Below are positions 1 to 9,748 of a stretch of 64,000 bases of DNA, piece after piece (the first letter of the stretch is position 1; each line of letters opens with the position of its first letter). The DNA is from an uncultured Bacteroidota bacterium (GTDB taxonomy: Bacteria > Bacteroidota > Bacteroidia > Chitinophagales > Chitinophagaceae), in the NCBI GenBank assembly GCA_903906365.1, contig CAIVKC010000043.1:186001-250000 (forward strand). Direction: 5' to 3'. Under the pieces are notes generated by a model, which was not told the origin of the DNA, did not search any database, and worked only from the letters and a program-made list of their open reading frames with translations. The position numbers were made by a program, and so were the translations under genes.

Positions 1-464
1 GCAAGCTGGAAAACAATGTGACGACTTTTGATATCAAGGAATTTTGCAATAAAATCACCGAGGATTTTATAAATAATCTCAAAAAAAATCAGACTATTGT
101 CTTTGAACATACGGGCAGAAATGCGGCCGTTAAATTGGACAAACAGCATTTGAGTCATATTTTGGTTAATCTGATTTCCAATGCCATAAAATATTCCGGG
201 GAGGGAAAACGGATATGGGTCAGTTCCTCTGTGACCAATAAGGCAGTTGAAATTACCATCAGGGATGAAGGTATCGGTATACCGGAGGATGACCAGCCGC
301 ACCTGTTTCAAACCTTTTTCAGGGCCAACAATACCAACGATATTCAGGGTACGGGGATGGGGCTGCATATTGTAAAGCGGTACCTCGAAGTAATGGGGGG
401 GACCATTGCCTATACCAGCAAGCTGGATGCAGGAACTACCTTTGTGGTCAGCTTTCCCCAATAA
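1..464 (+). CDS. Sensor histidine kinase, C-terminal ATPase part (5' end outside window)
   Basis: The frame is open to the left edge, so the GTG at 18 is not a convincing start; this is the end of a longer kinase. The visible part is a HATPase_c domain: an N-box with HILVNLISNAIKYS, a G1 box with DEGIGIPEDD, an F-box-like FQTFFRANN and a G2 box with GTGMGLHIVK. The DHp domain with the phospho-accepting His and any sensor domain lie outside. It would phosphorylate a response regulator. A REC-CRP fusion lies at 23797-24855, but nothing visible shows that the two are partners. Confidence 0.9.
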   Translation, partial: KLENNVTTFDIKEFCNKITEDFINNLKKNQTIVFEHTGRNAAVKLDKQHLSHILVNLISNAIKYSGEGKRIWVSSSVTNKAVEITIRDEGIGIPEDDQPHLFQTFFRANNTNDIQGTGMGLHIVKRYLEVMGGTIAYTSKLDAGTTFVVSFPQ

Positions 465-543
465 AGGGGGATTGAATGAAAACCAGATCTACTCCTTGTT
501 CCGCCCCGCCTACCTGGGGGGATTGATGCAGGGGGTCACTAGA

Positions 544-1188
544 TCAAAGTAATTTTTCTTCCAGGTTTATGTAATGAATATTACCTGTTTCCCTTTTATG
601 CGCTGCGGGATGTTCATCTCCATAACCCAATATAATTCCCAGCTGTATTTGTTCTGTTTGGGGGATGTTGAGATGTGGATACAGGCTGGTATGAGATACG
701 AATTTAGCCAATCCGATGGGACAACTCGCCAGGCCATAAGATTGGGCGGCCAGCATAATGTTTTGAGCGCACATACCGATGTCCAGGGCGGCCCATTCGT
801 TGTCAATGGGTGCCGCTATCAGGATCACAACGGGCGCGTGATGGAAAATCGGATCCGCGCCTTGGAACAGACCCAGGTCACGGGAAAATTGAAACAGGCT
901 AAGGGCAGCCTGTAGAAATTTATTGGGTTTTTTGGGGGAAAACTCGCTGGAAGATACTTTTGTGATGGCCTGGGAAACTTTCGCGATGGTTTTTGGATCA
1001 TGGAGGATATAGAATTTCCAGGGTTGCCTGTTCATGGCGGAGGGGGCCATGGTTCCCGCTGCTATGATTTCTTTGAGGACATTGGGATCAACCTCTTTTT
1101 TTGTGAATTTCCTTACTGCCCTCCGGCTGTAAATGGCCTGATGAACTGGATCTTTTGCCTGTACTTCAGGCTGTAGCGTGGTATTCAT
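544..1188 (-). CDS. Nitroreductase family protein (FMN-dependent)
   Basis: Predicted 214-aa FMN-dependent NAD(P)H oxidoreductase. It has the family N-terminus (SRRAVRKF, then NRQPWKFYIL) that binds FMN phosphate, and a C-terminal LGIILGYGDEHP segment. I chose the ATG at 1188 (MNTTLQPEV) because the extension to 1254 (MTGWIRRM...) looks unlike the family. It is transcribed away from ftsH. An 18-bp CRP-type palindrome lies about 260 bp upstream. Nitroreductases of this kind (Acg, Rv3131) are members of the mycobacterial DosR regulon. The substrate is unknown. Confidence 0.9.
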   Translation of the reverse strand: MNTTLQPEVQAKDPVHQAIYSRRAVRKFTKKEVDPNVLKEIIAAGTMAPSAMNRQPWKFYILHDPKTIAKVSQAITKVSSSEFSPKKPNKFLQAALSLFQFSRDLGLFQGADPIFHHAPVVILIAAPIDNEWAALDIGMCAQNIMLAAQSYGLASCPIGLAKFVSHTSLYPHLNIPQTEQIQLGIILGYGDEHPAAHKRETGNIHYINLEEKLL

Positions 1189-1415
1189 CGTAATTAGTTT
1201 ATGAAAGTGTATACAAACAGTTTTTGAAATCATCCGCCGGATCCATCCTGTCAATGCAAGGTTCCGATCCTGTTATGTAACAATGATTTTCCGCTGGCCA
1301 GCATAGACTGGCTGCCATTTCCTGCCTTCCGGCCTTCCGGTGTTTTAGGTCTGTAATGGAACCATACATGAAAAAATGGTAACTATCTATTACCCCCACA
1401 CCTATCTTTTAAGGC

Positions 1416-1459
1416 TAAATTAATCCGGACAATGGACCCTATCCAATGATATGTATCAT
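1416..1459 (-). promoter_or_regulatory. CRP-type site with weak -7 element, toward nitroreductase
   Basis: ATGAT-ATGT-ATCAT at 1446-1459 sits inside an 18-bp palindrome (1444-1461) whose arms match perfectly around a 2-bp centre. On the minus strand, TTAATTTA (1423-1416) ends 36.5 bp from the site centre but matches TAnnTTTG at only four of six fixed bases. The leader to the ATG would be over 200 nt, so assignment to the nitroreductase is uncertain. Confidence 0.55.
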
Positions 1460-1594
1460 TGATCGGGATGAGTTGAAGGAAACCAAGGGGGCAGTTGCAG
1501 CCAATAGACACTTATACCCGGCCTTGCTGAAACCGGGTTAATGGGACGGTGTAAGGACTGGACGGCATGCAATCGATGGTAATCAGAATGGATT

Positions 1595-1638
1595 ATGATC
1601 GGTGTCATTTTTCTTAGCCATATAATAATTTAATTTAA
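1595..1638 (+). promoter_or_regulatory. CRP-type site and -7-like element of ftsH
   Basis: ATGAT-CGGT-GTCAT at 1595-1608 is followed by TAATTTAA (1631-1638), which ends 36.5 bp from the site centre. That is the class II spacing also seen at 16850, 33409, 33581 and 46170. The -7 match is partial (TAnnTT). The implied leader is only a few nucleotides. Confidence 0.6.
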
Positions 1639-1645
1639 TTTTTAT

Positions 1646-3649
1646 ATGGAAAATAGGCCAGAAATCAGCAGGCAAAAGCCTGAGTTTAAAGAACCGCCAG
1701 GAGGCAGGGCTATTCGGGGATGGTGGCTCTACCTGTTTTTTCTGGCGATGCTGTTTGTGCCCGGATTGTTTTCCGGCTCCTCTGAGGGTAAGGAGATTAC
1801 CTGGCAGCAATTTGAAAAAGACGTGCTTCCCCGTAATGCAGTAGAAAAAATAGTTGTCCTGAACGGGGAGACCGCCGAAGTGTACCTGAAGCCTGAATTT
1901 TCTAAGGACCCGCAGTTTAAGGACCTTTATAAAAAGGGATGGACCCCTGAAAAGGAGCAGGAACCTCAATATTCATTCCCAATCGGTTCGGTGGAAACCT
2001 TTGACAGAAGGCTTGATGAGGACCAAAAAGGCCTGCCCCTGGGCAGCCGGATTGCGGTAAGCTATGCCAAGAAGACCAATTGGCTTAAGGATCTGTTTAC
2101 TTGGATATTCCCCCTGGTCATCCTTTTCATACTGTTTAATGTTCTTTTCAGAAGAACCATGGGAATGGGTTCGGGTTCCACCGGAGGAGGGCCTTCCATA
2201 TTCAATTTCGGTAAATCCAACGCTACCCTGGTGGAAAGGGAGAAAAGCAATGTCACATTTGGTGATGTTGCCGGTTTGGAAGAGGCCGGCCAGGAAGTGA
2301 AGGAAATCATTGATTTTTTAAAGAATCCCGATTCCTTTACCAAACTGGGGGCAAAGATACCCAAGGGGATCATTCTGGTAGGCCCCCCTGGTACCGGAAA
2401 GACCCTGCTGGCCAAGGCTGTGGCCGGAGAGGCCCAGGTTCCTTTCTTTTCCATATCAGGATCCGCATTTGTGGAAATGTTTGTGGGCGTGGGTGCCAGC
2501 AGGGTACGTGATTTATTTAACAAAGCCAAGGAAAAAGCTCCCTGCATCATATTTATTGACGAAATCGATGCCATTGGCAGGTCAAGGGGAAAGGGTGCGT
2601 TTTTAAGCGGAGCCAACGATGAAAGGGAAAGTACCCTCAATCAGCTGCTCACGGAAATGGACGGATTTGGTACCAACAGCGGAGTGATTGTACTGGCCGC
2701 TACAAACAGGGCCGATATGCTGGATCCAGCATTGCTTCGGCCGGGCAGGTTTGACCGGCATATTTTTCTGGAATTGCCAAACCTGAAGGAACGGGAGGCT
2801 ATTTTCAGGGTTCATTTAAAACCCCTGGTAACCGACGATTCCATTGATATTCATTTCCTGGCTTCCCAGACGCCCGGGTTCTCAGGCGCTGATATAGCCA
2901 ATATCTGTAATGAGGCGGCCCTGATCGCTGCCAGGCGGAAAAGTAATTGCGTAACCCGGATGGACTTTATGAATGCCATCGACCGTACAGTTGCCGGCCT
3001 GGAAAAGAAAAGTAAGATTATTTCAAAGGAAGAAAAGCGGATAATAGCCTATCATGAGGCGGGCCATGCGGTCATTAGCTGGTTATCCAGGCTCGTAGAC
3101 CCGCTCGTTAAGGTATCCATTATACCCCGCGGTAAATCCCTGGGAGCAGCCTGGTATTTACCCGAGGAGAAGCAATTAAAAAGCAAGGCGGCTTTTCAGG
3201 AGGAAATTTGTGCGACGCTGGGAGGAAGGGCAGCAGAGGAAATAGTTTTCGGGGAAGTGTCCTCAGGGGCCCTGGATGACCTGGAAAAAGTTACCAAGGA
3301 AGCCTACATGATGGTGGCCTATTATGGGTTTAGTGACAAAATTGGCAATATCAGTTTTTACGATTCTACCGGATCCCGGGAAAATGGATTTCAGAAACCC
3401 TACAGTGAAGAAACCGGAAGATTGATCGATGAGGAAGCCCGTCTGATTGTTGCCAATGCCTATGCATTGGCCAAGTCCATTTTGGAAAAGTATAAGGATT
3501 CCTTAACGGCCATTGCCGAACTGCTCTTACAAAAGGAGATTGTTTATAAAGAGGACCTTCAGCATATTTTAGGAGAAAGGCCCTTAGTAAAAGTAATGGA
3601 AAACCCGGCCGTTACCCCGCTGGGGGCCGTTGGTTTCACCGTGCTGTGA
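1646..3649 (+). CDS. ftsH: ATP-dependent zinc metalloprotease FtsH
   Basis: 667-aa membrane AAA+ protease that degrades misfolded or short-lived membrane and cytosolic proteins. Two transmembrane segments (about residues 25-42 and 151-168) flank a periplasmic domain. The AAA domain has Walker A GPPGTGKT (246-253) and Walker B IIFIDEID (about 300-307). The zinc site HEAGH is at 470-474, with a downstream acidic ligand region ([10 protein letters not shown]). The gene sits among stress genes behind a CRP-type site, which suggests a stress-specific paralogue rather than the housekeeping copy; that is inference, since the rest of the genome is not visible. Confidence 0.95.
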   Translation: MENRPEISRQKPEFKEPPGGRAIRGWWLYLFFLAMLFVPGLFSGSSEGKEITWQQFEKDVLPRNAVEKIVVLNGETAEVYLKPEFSKDPQFKDLYKKGWTPEKEQEPQYSFPIGSVETFDRRLDEDQKGLPLGSRIAVSYAKKTNWLKDLFTWIFPLVILFILFNVLFRRTMGMGSGSTGGGPSIFNFGKSNATLVEREKSNVTFGDVAGLEEAGQEVKEIIDFLKNPDSFTKLGAKIPKGIILVGPPGTGKTLLAKAVAGEAQVPFFSISGSAFVEMFVGVGASRVRDLFNKAKEKAPCIIFIDEIDAIGRSRGKGAFLSGANDERESTLNQLLTEMDGFGTNSGVIVLAATNRADMLDPALLRPGRFDRHIFLELPNLKEREAIFRVHLKPLVTDDSIDIHFLASQTPGFSGADIANICNEAALIAARRKSNCVTRMDFMNAIDRTVAGLEKKSKIISKEEKRIIAYHEAGHAVISWLSRLVDPLVKVSIIPRGKSLGAAWYLPEEKQLKSKAAFQEEICATLGGRAAEEIVFGEVSSGALDDLEKVTKEAYMMVAYYGFSDKIGNISFYDSTGSRENGFQKPYSEETGRLIDEEARLIVANAYALAKSILEKYKDSLTAIAELLLQKEIVYKEDLQHILGERPLVKVMENPAVTPLGAVGFTVL

Positions 3650-3658
3650 ACAGGCTCC

Positions 3659-3725
3659 ATGATCTTAATCAGTTATTTTTACCCGGTTGGTCATTTTTAT
3701 CGGAGGGGGTTTCGTGGTAGCTTTA
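3659..3725 (+). promoter_or_regulatory. CRP-type site and -7 element of hsp20-phosphorylase operon
   Basis: ATGAT-CTTA-ATCAG at 3659-3672. TAGCTTTA (3718-3725) matches TAnnTTTG except for the last base and ends 59.5 bp from the site centre, one base from the 58.5-bp spacing at 13228, 19095, 23071 and 32771. The site begins just after the ftsH stop. Confidence 0.65.
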
Positions 3726-3744
3726 AATGTAGGTAATTATTAAA

Positions 3745-4200
3745 ATGTATTTTATGCCAACACTGCGAACCCCGGAATCCAAGGCGGATATTTACCCCGG
3801 GCGGTATGTACCCCTGTTCACGGAGTATGAGGTCAAAAGGGAACTCGATCAAAGCAGTCTGCAAATACCGGCTTTGCCGCCCGTAAATATTGTGGAATTA
3901 ATCGATTCATACCGGATCGAGTTGGCCATACCCGGCATTGAACGGGAAGAGTTGGTAGCAGAGGCCTCTGAAAATATTTTGTCCATTAGCGTATTACATA
4001 AAAAAACAGCTGCTGGGGAACCGGGCCTGTTTAAAGTGCACGAATTTGAATATTCCTGCTTTGATAAGGAGATCGTGCTCCCCGAAAATGTGGATACCGA
4101 ATTTGTCAGTGCGGAATATCATGGCGGGGTACTTTCCATGCATGTCCCCAAAGCAAGGAGTAAATCCGGCAGTTTTCATTCGACGATAGTTGTTTATTAA
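3745..4200 (+). CDS. Small heat shock protein, Hsp20/alpha-crystallin family
   Basis: 151-aa ATP-independent holdase chaperone. The alpha-crystallin domain spans about residues 48-140 (PPVNIVELIDSYRIELAIPG through GGVLSMHVPKA), with the typical beta-strand pattern and a hydrophilic C-terminal tail. A second ATG at 3754 (MPTLRT) is an equally plausible start. It precedes the GT35 gene by 8 bp, so the two form an operon. It is divergent in sequence from the second Hsp20 at 23182, so the two are not a recent duplication. Confidence 0.9.
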   Translation: MYFMPTLRTPESKADIYPGRYVPLFTEYEVKRELDQSSLQIPALPPVNIVELIDSYRIELAIPGIEREELVAEASENILSISVLHKKTAAGEPGLFKVHEFEYSCFDKEIVLPENVDTEFVSAEYHGGVLSMHVPKARSKSGSFHSTIVVY

Positions 4201-4208
4201 TATTATTC

Positions 4209-5855
4209 ATGGGTTTTAATTTTTCTCATTTCCCCGATATTGATCCTTCCTTTCAAAAGAAGGTGGCCTATTTTTCCATGGAATTTGGCATTCACCAGCC
4301 CTTAAAGACGTATGCGGGGGGGCTGGGTTTTCTGGCGGGCTCCCATATGAGAAGCGCCTTTCAATTGCGGCAGCATGTCGTCGGCATCGGTATTCTGTGG
4401 AAATACGGATATTATGACCAGGTTAGAAAACAGGACCAGACCATGGACGTCTTATTTGAAGAGAAAAAGTATGGCTTTTTACAGGAAACCGGCATAAAAT
4501 TCACCATTACCGTTTCCCGGCATGAAGTCTGGGTTACTGCCCTGTATCTGGCTCCCGAAACATTCAATACGGCGCCGGTATTTTTTCTTACCACCGATCT
4601 TCCGGAAAATGATTACCTCGCTAAAACCATTTCCCATAAACTCTACGACGCAAACCCTGAAACCAAAATAGCTGCAGCCATACTGCTGGGGGAAGGCGGC
4701 GCCAAATTAATGGAGAAAATTAATTGGATACCGGATCTATACCATTTGAATGAATCACATGCCCTGCCGTTGGCCTTCTATTTGTATAATAAGTATAAAG
4801 ATATTGGAGAGGTAAAAAAACGGCTTGTTTTTACCAATCATACTCCGGAGGCCGCCGGAAACCAGCAAACCAATCTGGCATTGCTGGAAAAAATGAGCTT
4901 CTTCAGCGAAATTCCCCAGACAGAGGTAAAAGCCATCACGGGTACTGAGGGGGACCTACTGGACCATACCTTAACTGCCTTGCGGCTTTCGCGGATCGCA
5001 AATGGGGTTTCCAAAATGCATTTGCACACCCTGCAGCAAATGTGGAATGGCCGGGAAGGCATTTGCGACCTCATTTCCATCACCAACGGCCAGGACTTCC
5101 CCTATTGGCATGACCCGGAATTGTATGGGTCCTTACAGAATAATCATCCGGAGGCCATACCCGGAATTAAACGCAGGCGGAAGCTCGAATTATTTGAACT
5201 GATAGCGGATGAATGCGGGGAAATCTATGACCCGAATGTCTGTACGGTCGTATTTGCCAAAAGGTTTGCCGGGTATAAGCGACCGGATCTTTTCTTTCAT
5301 GATATGGATCGCTTTGAAAAATTAGTCACCAACCCCGACCGCCCCATTCAGATTATTTGGGCAGGCAAGCCCTATCCCATGGATTATGCCGATATTGGGG
5401 TCTTCGATAAAATTGTGGATATCTGTAAGAGGTATTCAAATTGTTCCATTCTTACCGGGTATGAACTGAAACTGTCCAAACTACTAAAGCGGGGGGCAGA
5501 TGTCTGGCTCAATGTTCCGCGCCTCACCCACGAAGCTTCCGGCACCAGTGGAATGTCGGCTGCCATGAATGGGGCAGTCAATCTGACTTTGCCGGATGGC
5601 TGGATACCTGAATTTGCCCGCGATAAAATCAATGCCTTTCTGGTGCCCGTCTGTGACATTTCCCTTGCCGATCACCAGCAGGATGATGCGGATGCCGCCA
5701 GCCTCTATGAACTCCTGGAATCCGAAGTGCTGACTATGTACTATGATTATCCGGGGCGCTGGCTGGAAATCATCAAAAATGCCATGACCGATGTTATTCC
5801 GGCCTTTGACAGTAAACGTATGGCAAAGGAATATTATGAGAAATTATATACTTAG
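4209..5855 (+). CDS. Alpha-glucan phosphorylase-like protein (GT35), PLP lysine replaced
   Basis: 548-aa member of the short bacterial GT35 group, which normally releases glucose-1-phosphate from alpha-glucans using pyridoxal phosphate. Family features are the N-terminal VAYFSMEFGIHQPLKTYAGGLGFLAG, the FTNHTPEAAGN segment, FAKRFAGYKRPDL, and the C-terminal THEASGTSGMSAAMNGAVNL region. In active members that last motif reads GTSGMK or GTSNMK, and its lysine holds PLP. Here residue 450 is Ser. The protein may be catalytically altered, glucan-binding, or from a subgroup with different chemistry. It is coupled to hsp20 upstream. Confidence 0.85.
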   Translation: MGFNFSHFPDIDPSFQKKVAYFSMEFGIHQPLKTYAGGLGFLAGSHMRSAFQLRQHVVGIGILWKYGYYDQVRKQDQTMDVLFEEKKYGFLQETGIKFTITVSRHEVWVTALYLAPETFNTAPVFFLTTDLPENDYLAKTISHKLYDANPETKIAAAILLGEGGAKLMEKINWIPDLYHLNESHALPLAFYLYNKYKDIGEVKKRLVFTNHTPEAAGNQQTNLALLEKMSFFSEIPQTEVKAITGTEGDLLDHTLTALRLSRIANGVSKMHLHTLQQMWNGREGICDLISITNGQDFPYWHDPELYGSLQNNHPEAIPGIKRRRKLELFELIADECGEIYDPNVCTVVFAKRFAGYKRPDLFFHDMDRFEKLVTNPDRPIQIIWAGKPYPMDYADIGVFDKIVDICKRYSNCSILTGYELKLSKLLKRGADVWLNVPRLTHEASGTSGMSAAMNGAVNLTLPDGWIPEFARDKINAFLVPVCDISLADHQQDDADAASLYELLESEVLTMYYDYPGRWLEIIKNAMTDVIPAFDSKRMAKEYYEKLYT

Positions 5856-6289
5856 TTTATAAGTCGGGCGTGGTTGTGTACCAGGTCGCGGTCTGTATGT
5901 TGCCAAATCACTAAGGAAGTTAGGATTTATGTTTACTGGGGAGGCGGTCCTGGACTCCCTGTTTGGTTTTGTTTTGCCCCGGGCGGCCTGCGGCTTACCA
6001 AATGGGGGTTATTGGATATTTTGTCCCTTACCACGGTTGAAATATGACCCATGATGCCGCCGGCCCGGTTGCCGGGTCCCCAGGTTTTATACCTGTTCAA
6101 TTTACTACAAAAAACAAATGACGATTTCGGCCATCTGTGAAGCCCTGTGAGCTTCAGCAGCCAGTAGCCCTATGATAGATAGATAATCACGTAGCTTTGG
6201 CTATTATTTGAGTGGGGTCAGGTAAATTGCCTCTATGGCTCTTGGGCAGGATTGGCCGTTTACCGGCATAGCCAAAGCGTAAAACTGGT
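5856..6289. other. Intergenic region upstream of phospholipase D gene
   Basis: No gene is visible. TAGCTTTG at 6192-6199 is a perfect TAnnTTTG element, about 90 bp before the next ATG. No CRP-type palindrome lies at the spacing used elsewhere; the nearest similarity is a direct TGTGA repeat at 6136-6150. Confidence 0.4.
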
Positions 6290-7468
6290 ATGTCAAAAAG
6301 AACAAAGATTACAAATGTCTATTCAAAATACAACCGGGTCCGACTCATCCGGGGTGGACAGGAGTATTTTCATGAAATACTGCGCCTGATTGGACTGGCC
6401 AAAAAAACCATTCATTTACAATCCTATATTTTTAAGGATGATGAAACCGGACGTCTGGTAATCGATGCCCTGAAACAAGCCGCCAGCCGTGGAGTGATGG
6501 TATATGTGGTGGCTGACGGATTCGCTTCGCAGGAATTGCCTAGCCGGTTCATTGAAGACATCAGGGAGGCCGGTATCCATTTTCGGTATTTTGCCCCTTT
6601 TTTCAAGAACAGGTATTTTTATTTCGGGAGACGAATGCATCATAAGGTATTTGTTTCTGATGCCAGGTATGCACTGGTAGGCGGGGTAAATATTGCCGAT
6701 CGCTATAATGACCTGCCTTCTTCACCAGCCTGGCTTGATTTTGCCCTGATGGTAGAAGGAGAGGTATCCCTACAGCTTTGTGATTTATGTCTGAGGGCCT
6801 GGCGAAACAAAGTCACCGGTGCCCCGGAAACTTCCTGCGGCGCGACCAGGGATGATTATACGCTGCCGGCCAACGAACTCAGCGAAGTCCGCATGCGGCG
6901 CAATGATTGGGTGAGAAACAAAAATGAGATTTCTGCCACTTATGTTGAAATGCTCCGCAATGCCCATTCCCAGGTGACTATTTTATGCAGTTATTTTCTT
7001 CCAGGTAAGGTCATCCGCGCTCAGATGACGCTCGCCAGAAAGCGGGGGGTGGCTATACGGGTAATTGCTGCTGGACCTTCCGATTTAATGCTGGCCAAAT
7101 TCGCCGAAAGGTGGCTATATGACTGGTTACTAAGGCAGGGCGTGCAATTATTTGAATATCAAAGAAATATATTGCACGGAAAACTCGCTGTCTGCGATGA
7201 CAGCTGGATGACCCTGGGCTCCTATAATGTAAATAATATCAGTGCGTATGCCAGTATTGAATTGAATCTGGATGTTAAAAATCCGGATTTTGCCAGAGAA
7301 GTCAGGATGACCCTGGATGAAATTATTTCCAGGGATTGTAAGGAGATCAGGGGTTCAGGAAGAATCACCCCTAAAAATATTTTCCGAAAATTCCTGCAAT
7401 GGCTGTCCTACCAGTTCATCCGGATGGTCATTTTTTTGTTTACCTTCTATTATCGCCGCAGAAGTTAA
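6290..7468 (+). CDS. Phospholipase D-family protein, cardiolipin synthase-like
   Basis: 392-aa protein with the two HKD motifs of the PLD superfamily: HHKVFVSD with GGVNIADRY around residues 118-140, and HGKLAVCDD with GSYNVNN around 297-318. The two-motif layout and length resemble ClsB-type cardiolipin synthases, which transfer phosphatidyl groups. Unlike ClsA it lacks an N-terminal membrane hairpin, but a hydrophobic C-terminal stretch (LSYQFIRMVIFLFTFYY) may bind the membrane. Its stop overlaps the convergent gene by 4 bp. The exact substrate is uncertain. Confidence 0.85.
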   Translation: MSKRTKITNVYSKYNRVRLIRGGQEYFHEILRLIGLAKKTIHLQSYIFKDDETGRLVIDALKQAASRGVMVYVVADGFASQELPSRFIEDIREAGIHFRYFAPFFKNRYFYFGRRMHHKVFVSDARYALVGGVNIADRYNDLPSSPAWLDFALMVEGEVSLQLCDLCLRAWRNKVTGAPETSCGATRDDYTLPANELSEVRMRRNDWVRNKNEISATYVEMLRNAHSQVTILCSYFLPGKVIRAQMTLARKRGVAIRVIAAGPSDLMLAKFAERWLYDWLLRQGVQLFEYQRNILHGKLAVCDDSWMTLGSYNVNNISAYASIELNLDVKNPDFAREVRMTLDEIISRDCKEIRGSGRITPKNIFRKFLQWLSYQFIRMVIFLFTFYYRRRS

Positions 7469-8475
7469 AGTCCGCTGATCCTTTTCAAATAATGCTTGAC
7501 CACTTCCCAGTCCCAGCCCGCAAAGCGTCCTCTTTGCACGACCAGTTTATTACTACCGGGATTTTCAAGCAGGTAATGAAATACGAATTTCCCCCTGGGA
7601 TTTTGCCATCCAATGATTTGCCCAAATCTCAAATCATTAAAAACCAGGGTATCATTCCATTTTTCGACCGTATAGAACTGCTGGGAGAATCGTATTAGTT
7701 TTTGCAGGTCCTCATGGTGGTTGACCGGCTCCAGCAGGGAGTCGTTCCTGGGAAAATACTGCCATTGGATAGGGCGTTGCCCGTCAAAAACAGAATGGAA
7801 ACCCACATAGTACCCCCTGTCATCTCCGGAGACCACATACCATAGCCAATTCTGCAAGGGAGCAGGAGTGGTGAAATAGCGGAGGGAAGGAATATGTTCG
7901 GCGGCCAATATTTTCCTGATCTGTCCGTCAACCTGTAATTTGTTGAAACTACAATACAGGAGATAGAGGACCGGCAGGTATAAGCCCAGCCGCCACCAAA
8001 AAGCCCTCTTCCTGCTGTAAGGACCCAGTATAAACAATGCAACCATGGCAATGCCCGGCCAGATGGAGAAAAAGGGATCCGCCACATATAGGGTATTGAA
8101 GGAAAATCGCGTATGGACAAAGGGTTCCAGCCAACCGATCCCATAATTATTAAATCCGTCAATGAACAGGTGGGTAAACACTTCTATGGCGAAAAAAAGG
8201 ATCCATTTTTTAAAACGAATATTATGGGGACGGTGAATCCGGTCTGCTGCCAGCGCAAAAGCCGGAACGATCAGGCAGGCAAAAGTGATTGAATGGGTAA
8301 ATCCCCGGTGGGCCAGCAGATCTTCTGCCGGAGTGGTCCACAGGGAGGCAAGAAAATCAATGTCAGGAATACTCTGGGCCAGCGCGCCCCACAACATGGC
8401 CTTTTTCCCAAATCCCTTTTCAAAGAAAGCTTCCCCGATACAGGCACCAAGCGCAATATGAGTGATGGAGTCCAT
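7465..8475 (-). CDS. Membrane-bound metal-dependent hydrolase (YdjM/DUF457-like)
   Basis: 336-aa integral membrane protein from ATG 8475 (MDSITHIALGACIGE); the extension to 8547 overlaps the upstream patatin gene and looks spurious. The N-terminus has DSITH, then PDIDFL and HRGFTHS, the His/Asp metal-binding pattern of the LexA-regulated YdjM family. Several transmembrane helices follow. The C-terminal third is soluble (residues about 205-330). The reaction is not established for the family; a role in membrane lipid metabolism is suggested by its PLD and patatin neighbours. Confidence 0.8.
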   Translation of the reverse strand: MDSITHIALGACIGEAFFEKGFGKKAMLWGALAQSIPDIDFLASLWTTPAEDLLAHRGFTHSITFACLIVPAFALAADRIHRPHNIRFKKWILFFAIEVFTHLFIDGFNNYGIGWLEPFVHTRFSFNTLYVADPFFSIWPGIAMVALFILGPYSRKRAFWWRLGLYLPVLYLLYCSFNKLQVDGQIRKILAAEHIPSLRYFTTPAPLQNWLWYVVSGDDRGYYVGFHSVFDGQRPIQWQYFPRNDSLLEPVNHHEDLQKLIRFSQQFYTVEKWNDTLVFNDLRFGQIIGWQNPRGKFVFHYLLENPGSNKLVVQRGRFAGWDWEVVKHYLKRISGL

Positions 8476-8531
8476 ATGGAATTGTTGGCTATTTTTTAAG
8501 TGGACCGGTACATAAACACAGAAAGCAGCGC

Positions 8532-9302
8532 TTACTGATCCAGGCATTTCAGGATCTCAGCTTTCTGCTTTAAGGCTGCTGAATATCCTATGTCAAATAT
8601 TTCATCGGCTTTTTTTTCATCATACATATCATAGGATTCAAGGGGCGGTTCTATGAAGACCTGGCATTTGCCGGCCTTGGAATAAACGGCCTGTGCCACG
8701 GCGAGGTGAAAACATCGTTCCAGGATGTAGACCGGATGCAGCACGGAGGAGGCCCTGAGATTGTTTTCCATCTTGTTAACATGCGATCCGATGATGAATT
8801 CACATTCCTGTTCCAGGGGTTCGGTGGGAAAATTGTTGAGCAAGCCGCCATCAACCAGGTAACTTTCTCCTATCAGGACGGGCTCGAAAATGACCGGTAT
8901 GGAAGCCGACGCTACGACTGCCTGAAATAGGGGCCCTTCCGAAAAGATTACGTATTTTCCGGAAGTTAAATCCGTAGAAGTTACAAAGAGTTTCATTCCC
9001 AGGGATGCAAAATCATCCCTGCCTATCCTTTCGGCCAGTAGCCGTCTCAGGGTATCCATGGAAAAAAAACCTGCCTTTTTCCAGGATAGATTGGACCATC
9101 CAAACAGGCTGTTCTTCTTCATCAGTGCCAGGATGTCAACGGGGGATATCCCGGCTGCATACAGCGAACCTACAATGGCGCCCGCGCTGGTTCCTGACAA
9201 AGCATGGGGTTTTATACCCAGTTCGTCCAGAAAGTGCAATATTCCCAGGTGGGCAAATCCCCTGGCTCCCCCGCCTGACAATACGTAACCAATTTTTTTC
9301 AT
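8532..9302 (-). CDS. Patatin-like phospholipase family protein
   Basis: 256-aa cytosolic lipid acyl hydrolase with a Ser-Asp dyad. The oxyanion loop is GGGARGFAHLGIL (about residues 10-22), the nucleophile elbow is GTSAG (about 38-42), and the catalytic Asp is in DGGLLNN (about 152-158). It matches the RssA-like short bacterial group. The downstream hydrolase gene follows closely on the same strand, so the two probably share a transcript. No regulatory palindrome was found in front. Confidence 0.9.
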   Translation of the reverse strand: MKKIGYVLSGGGARGFAHLGILHFLDELGIKPHALSGTSAGAIVGSLYAAGISPVDILALMKKNSLFGWSNLSWKKAGFFSMDTLRRLLAERIGRDDFASLGMKLFVTSTDLTSGKYVIFSEGPLFQAVVASASIPVIFEPVLIGESYLVDGGLLNNFPTEPLEQECEFIIGSHVNKMENNLRASSVLHPVYILERCFHLAVAQAVYSKAGKCQVFIEPPLESYDMYDEKKADEIFDIGYSAALKQKAEILKCLDQ

Positions 9303-9748
9303 TTTCGTTAAACTCCGGTTTGATGAACCTGGGAAATAAACCCAATCCTTTCGGCTGGGAGGCTTTTTATGGTTGTATCTTATCTAAAAAACAATTTACA
9401 TATAAATCCTGAGCACAAAATAGATATCGGGTTGTTTTTTGGCCAGGTACTTTTTGGCGGAACAACCGCATACCAGGAGCTGCTTTAAGGCTGAGGAAAA
9501 CATGGCGGGCCCTGCCGGCCCTTCTTATAAGAAACCATCCCAAAGAGAACCGTCCAATAAAAGGATAGGATGGGTAAGATCCGGCAATTATCTTCAGGAG
9601 CAGTTTACCGGGAGCATCTGTCTGGAATGACTTGCAGCAAAACCCCCATCCAACATATCTTATTGCCGCAAGTGGTCCAATGCGATACCGGCCTATGAGT
9701 ATGATCATTCAGTGCCCGCTGGCAGGGCTGCTATACCGAAGGCGTCTC
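9303..9748. other. Intergenic region between patatin and usp genes
   Basis: No convincing gene. A 113-codon minus-strand frame (9367-9708) is basic, has no recognisable domain and is probably noise. I saw no strong promoter or terminator. Confidence 0.4.

Larger units (their letters stand above)
1189..1645. other. Divergent intergenic region, nitroreductase / ftsH
   Basis: No credible gene. The stretch holds two CRP-type palindromes, at 1446-1459 and 1595-1608, described separately. A 66-codon GTG-started frame on the minus strand (1199-1399) shows no family features. Confidence 0.6.

Noticed and set aside
1199-1399. 66-codon GTG-started frame on the minus strand just downstream of the 1446 site
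   Set aside because: No family features and mixed composition; more likely the untranslated stretch before the nitroreductase.
6136-6150. TGTGA direct repeat before the phospholipase D gene
   Set aside because: Halves are in the same orientation and not palindromic, so not a CRP-type dimer site despite being near a perfect TAGCTTTG.
9367-9708. 113-codon minus-strand frame
   Set aside because: Basic, aromatic-rich sequence without a domain or neighbour context; probably chance.
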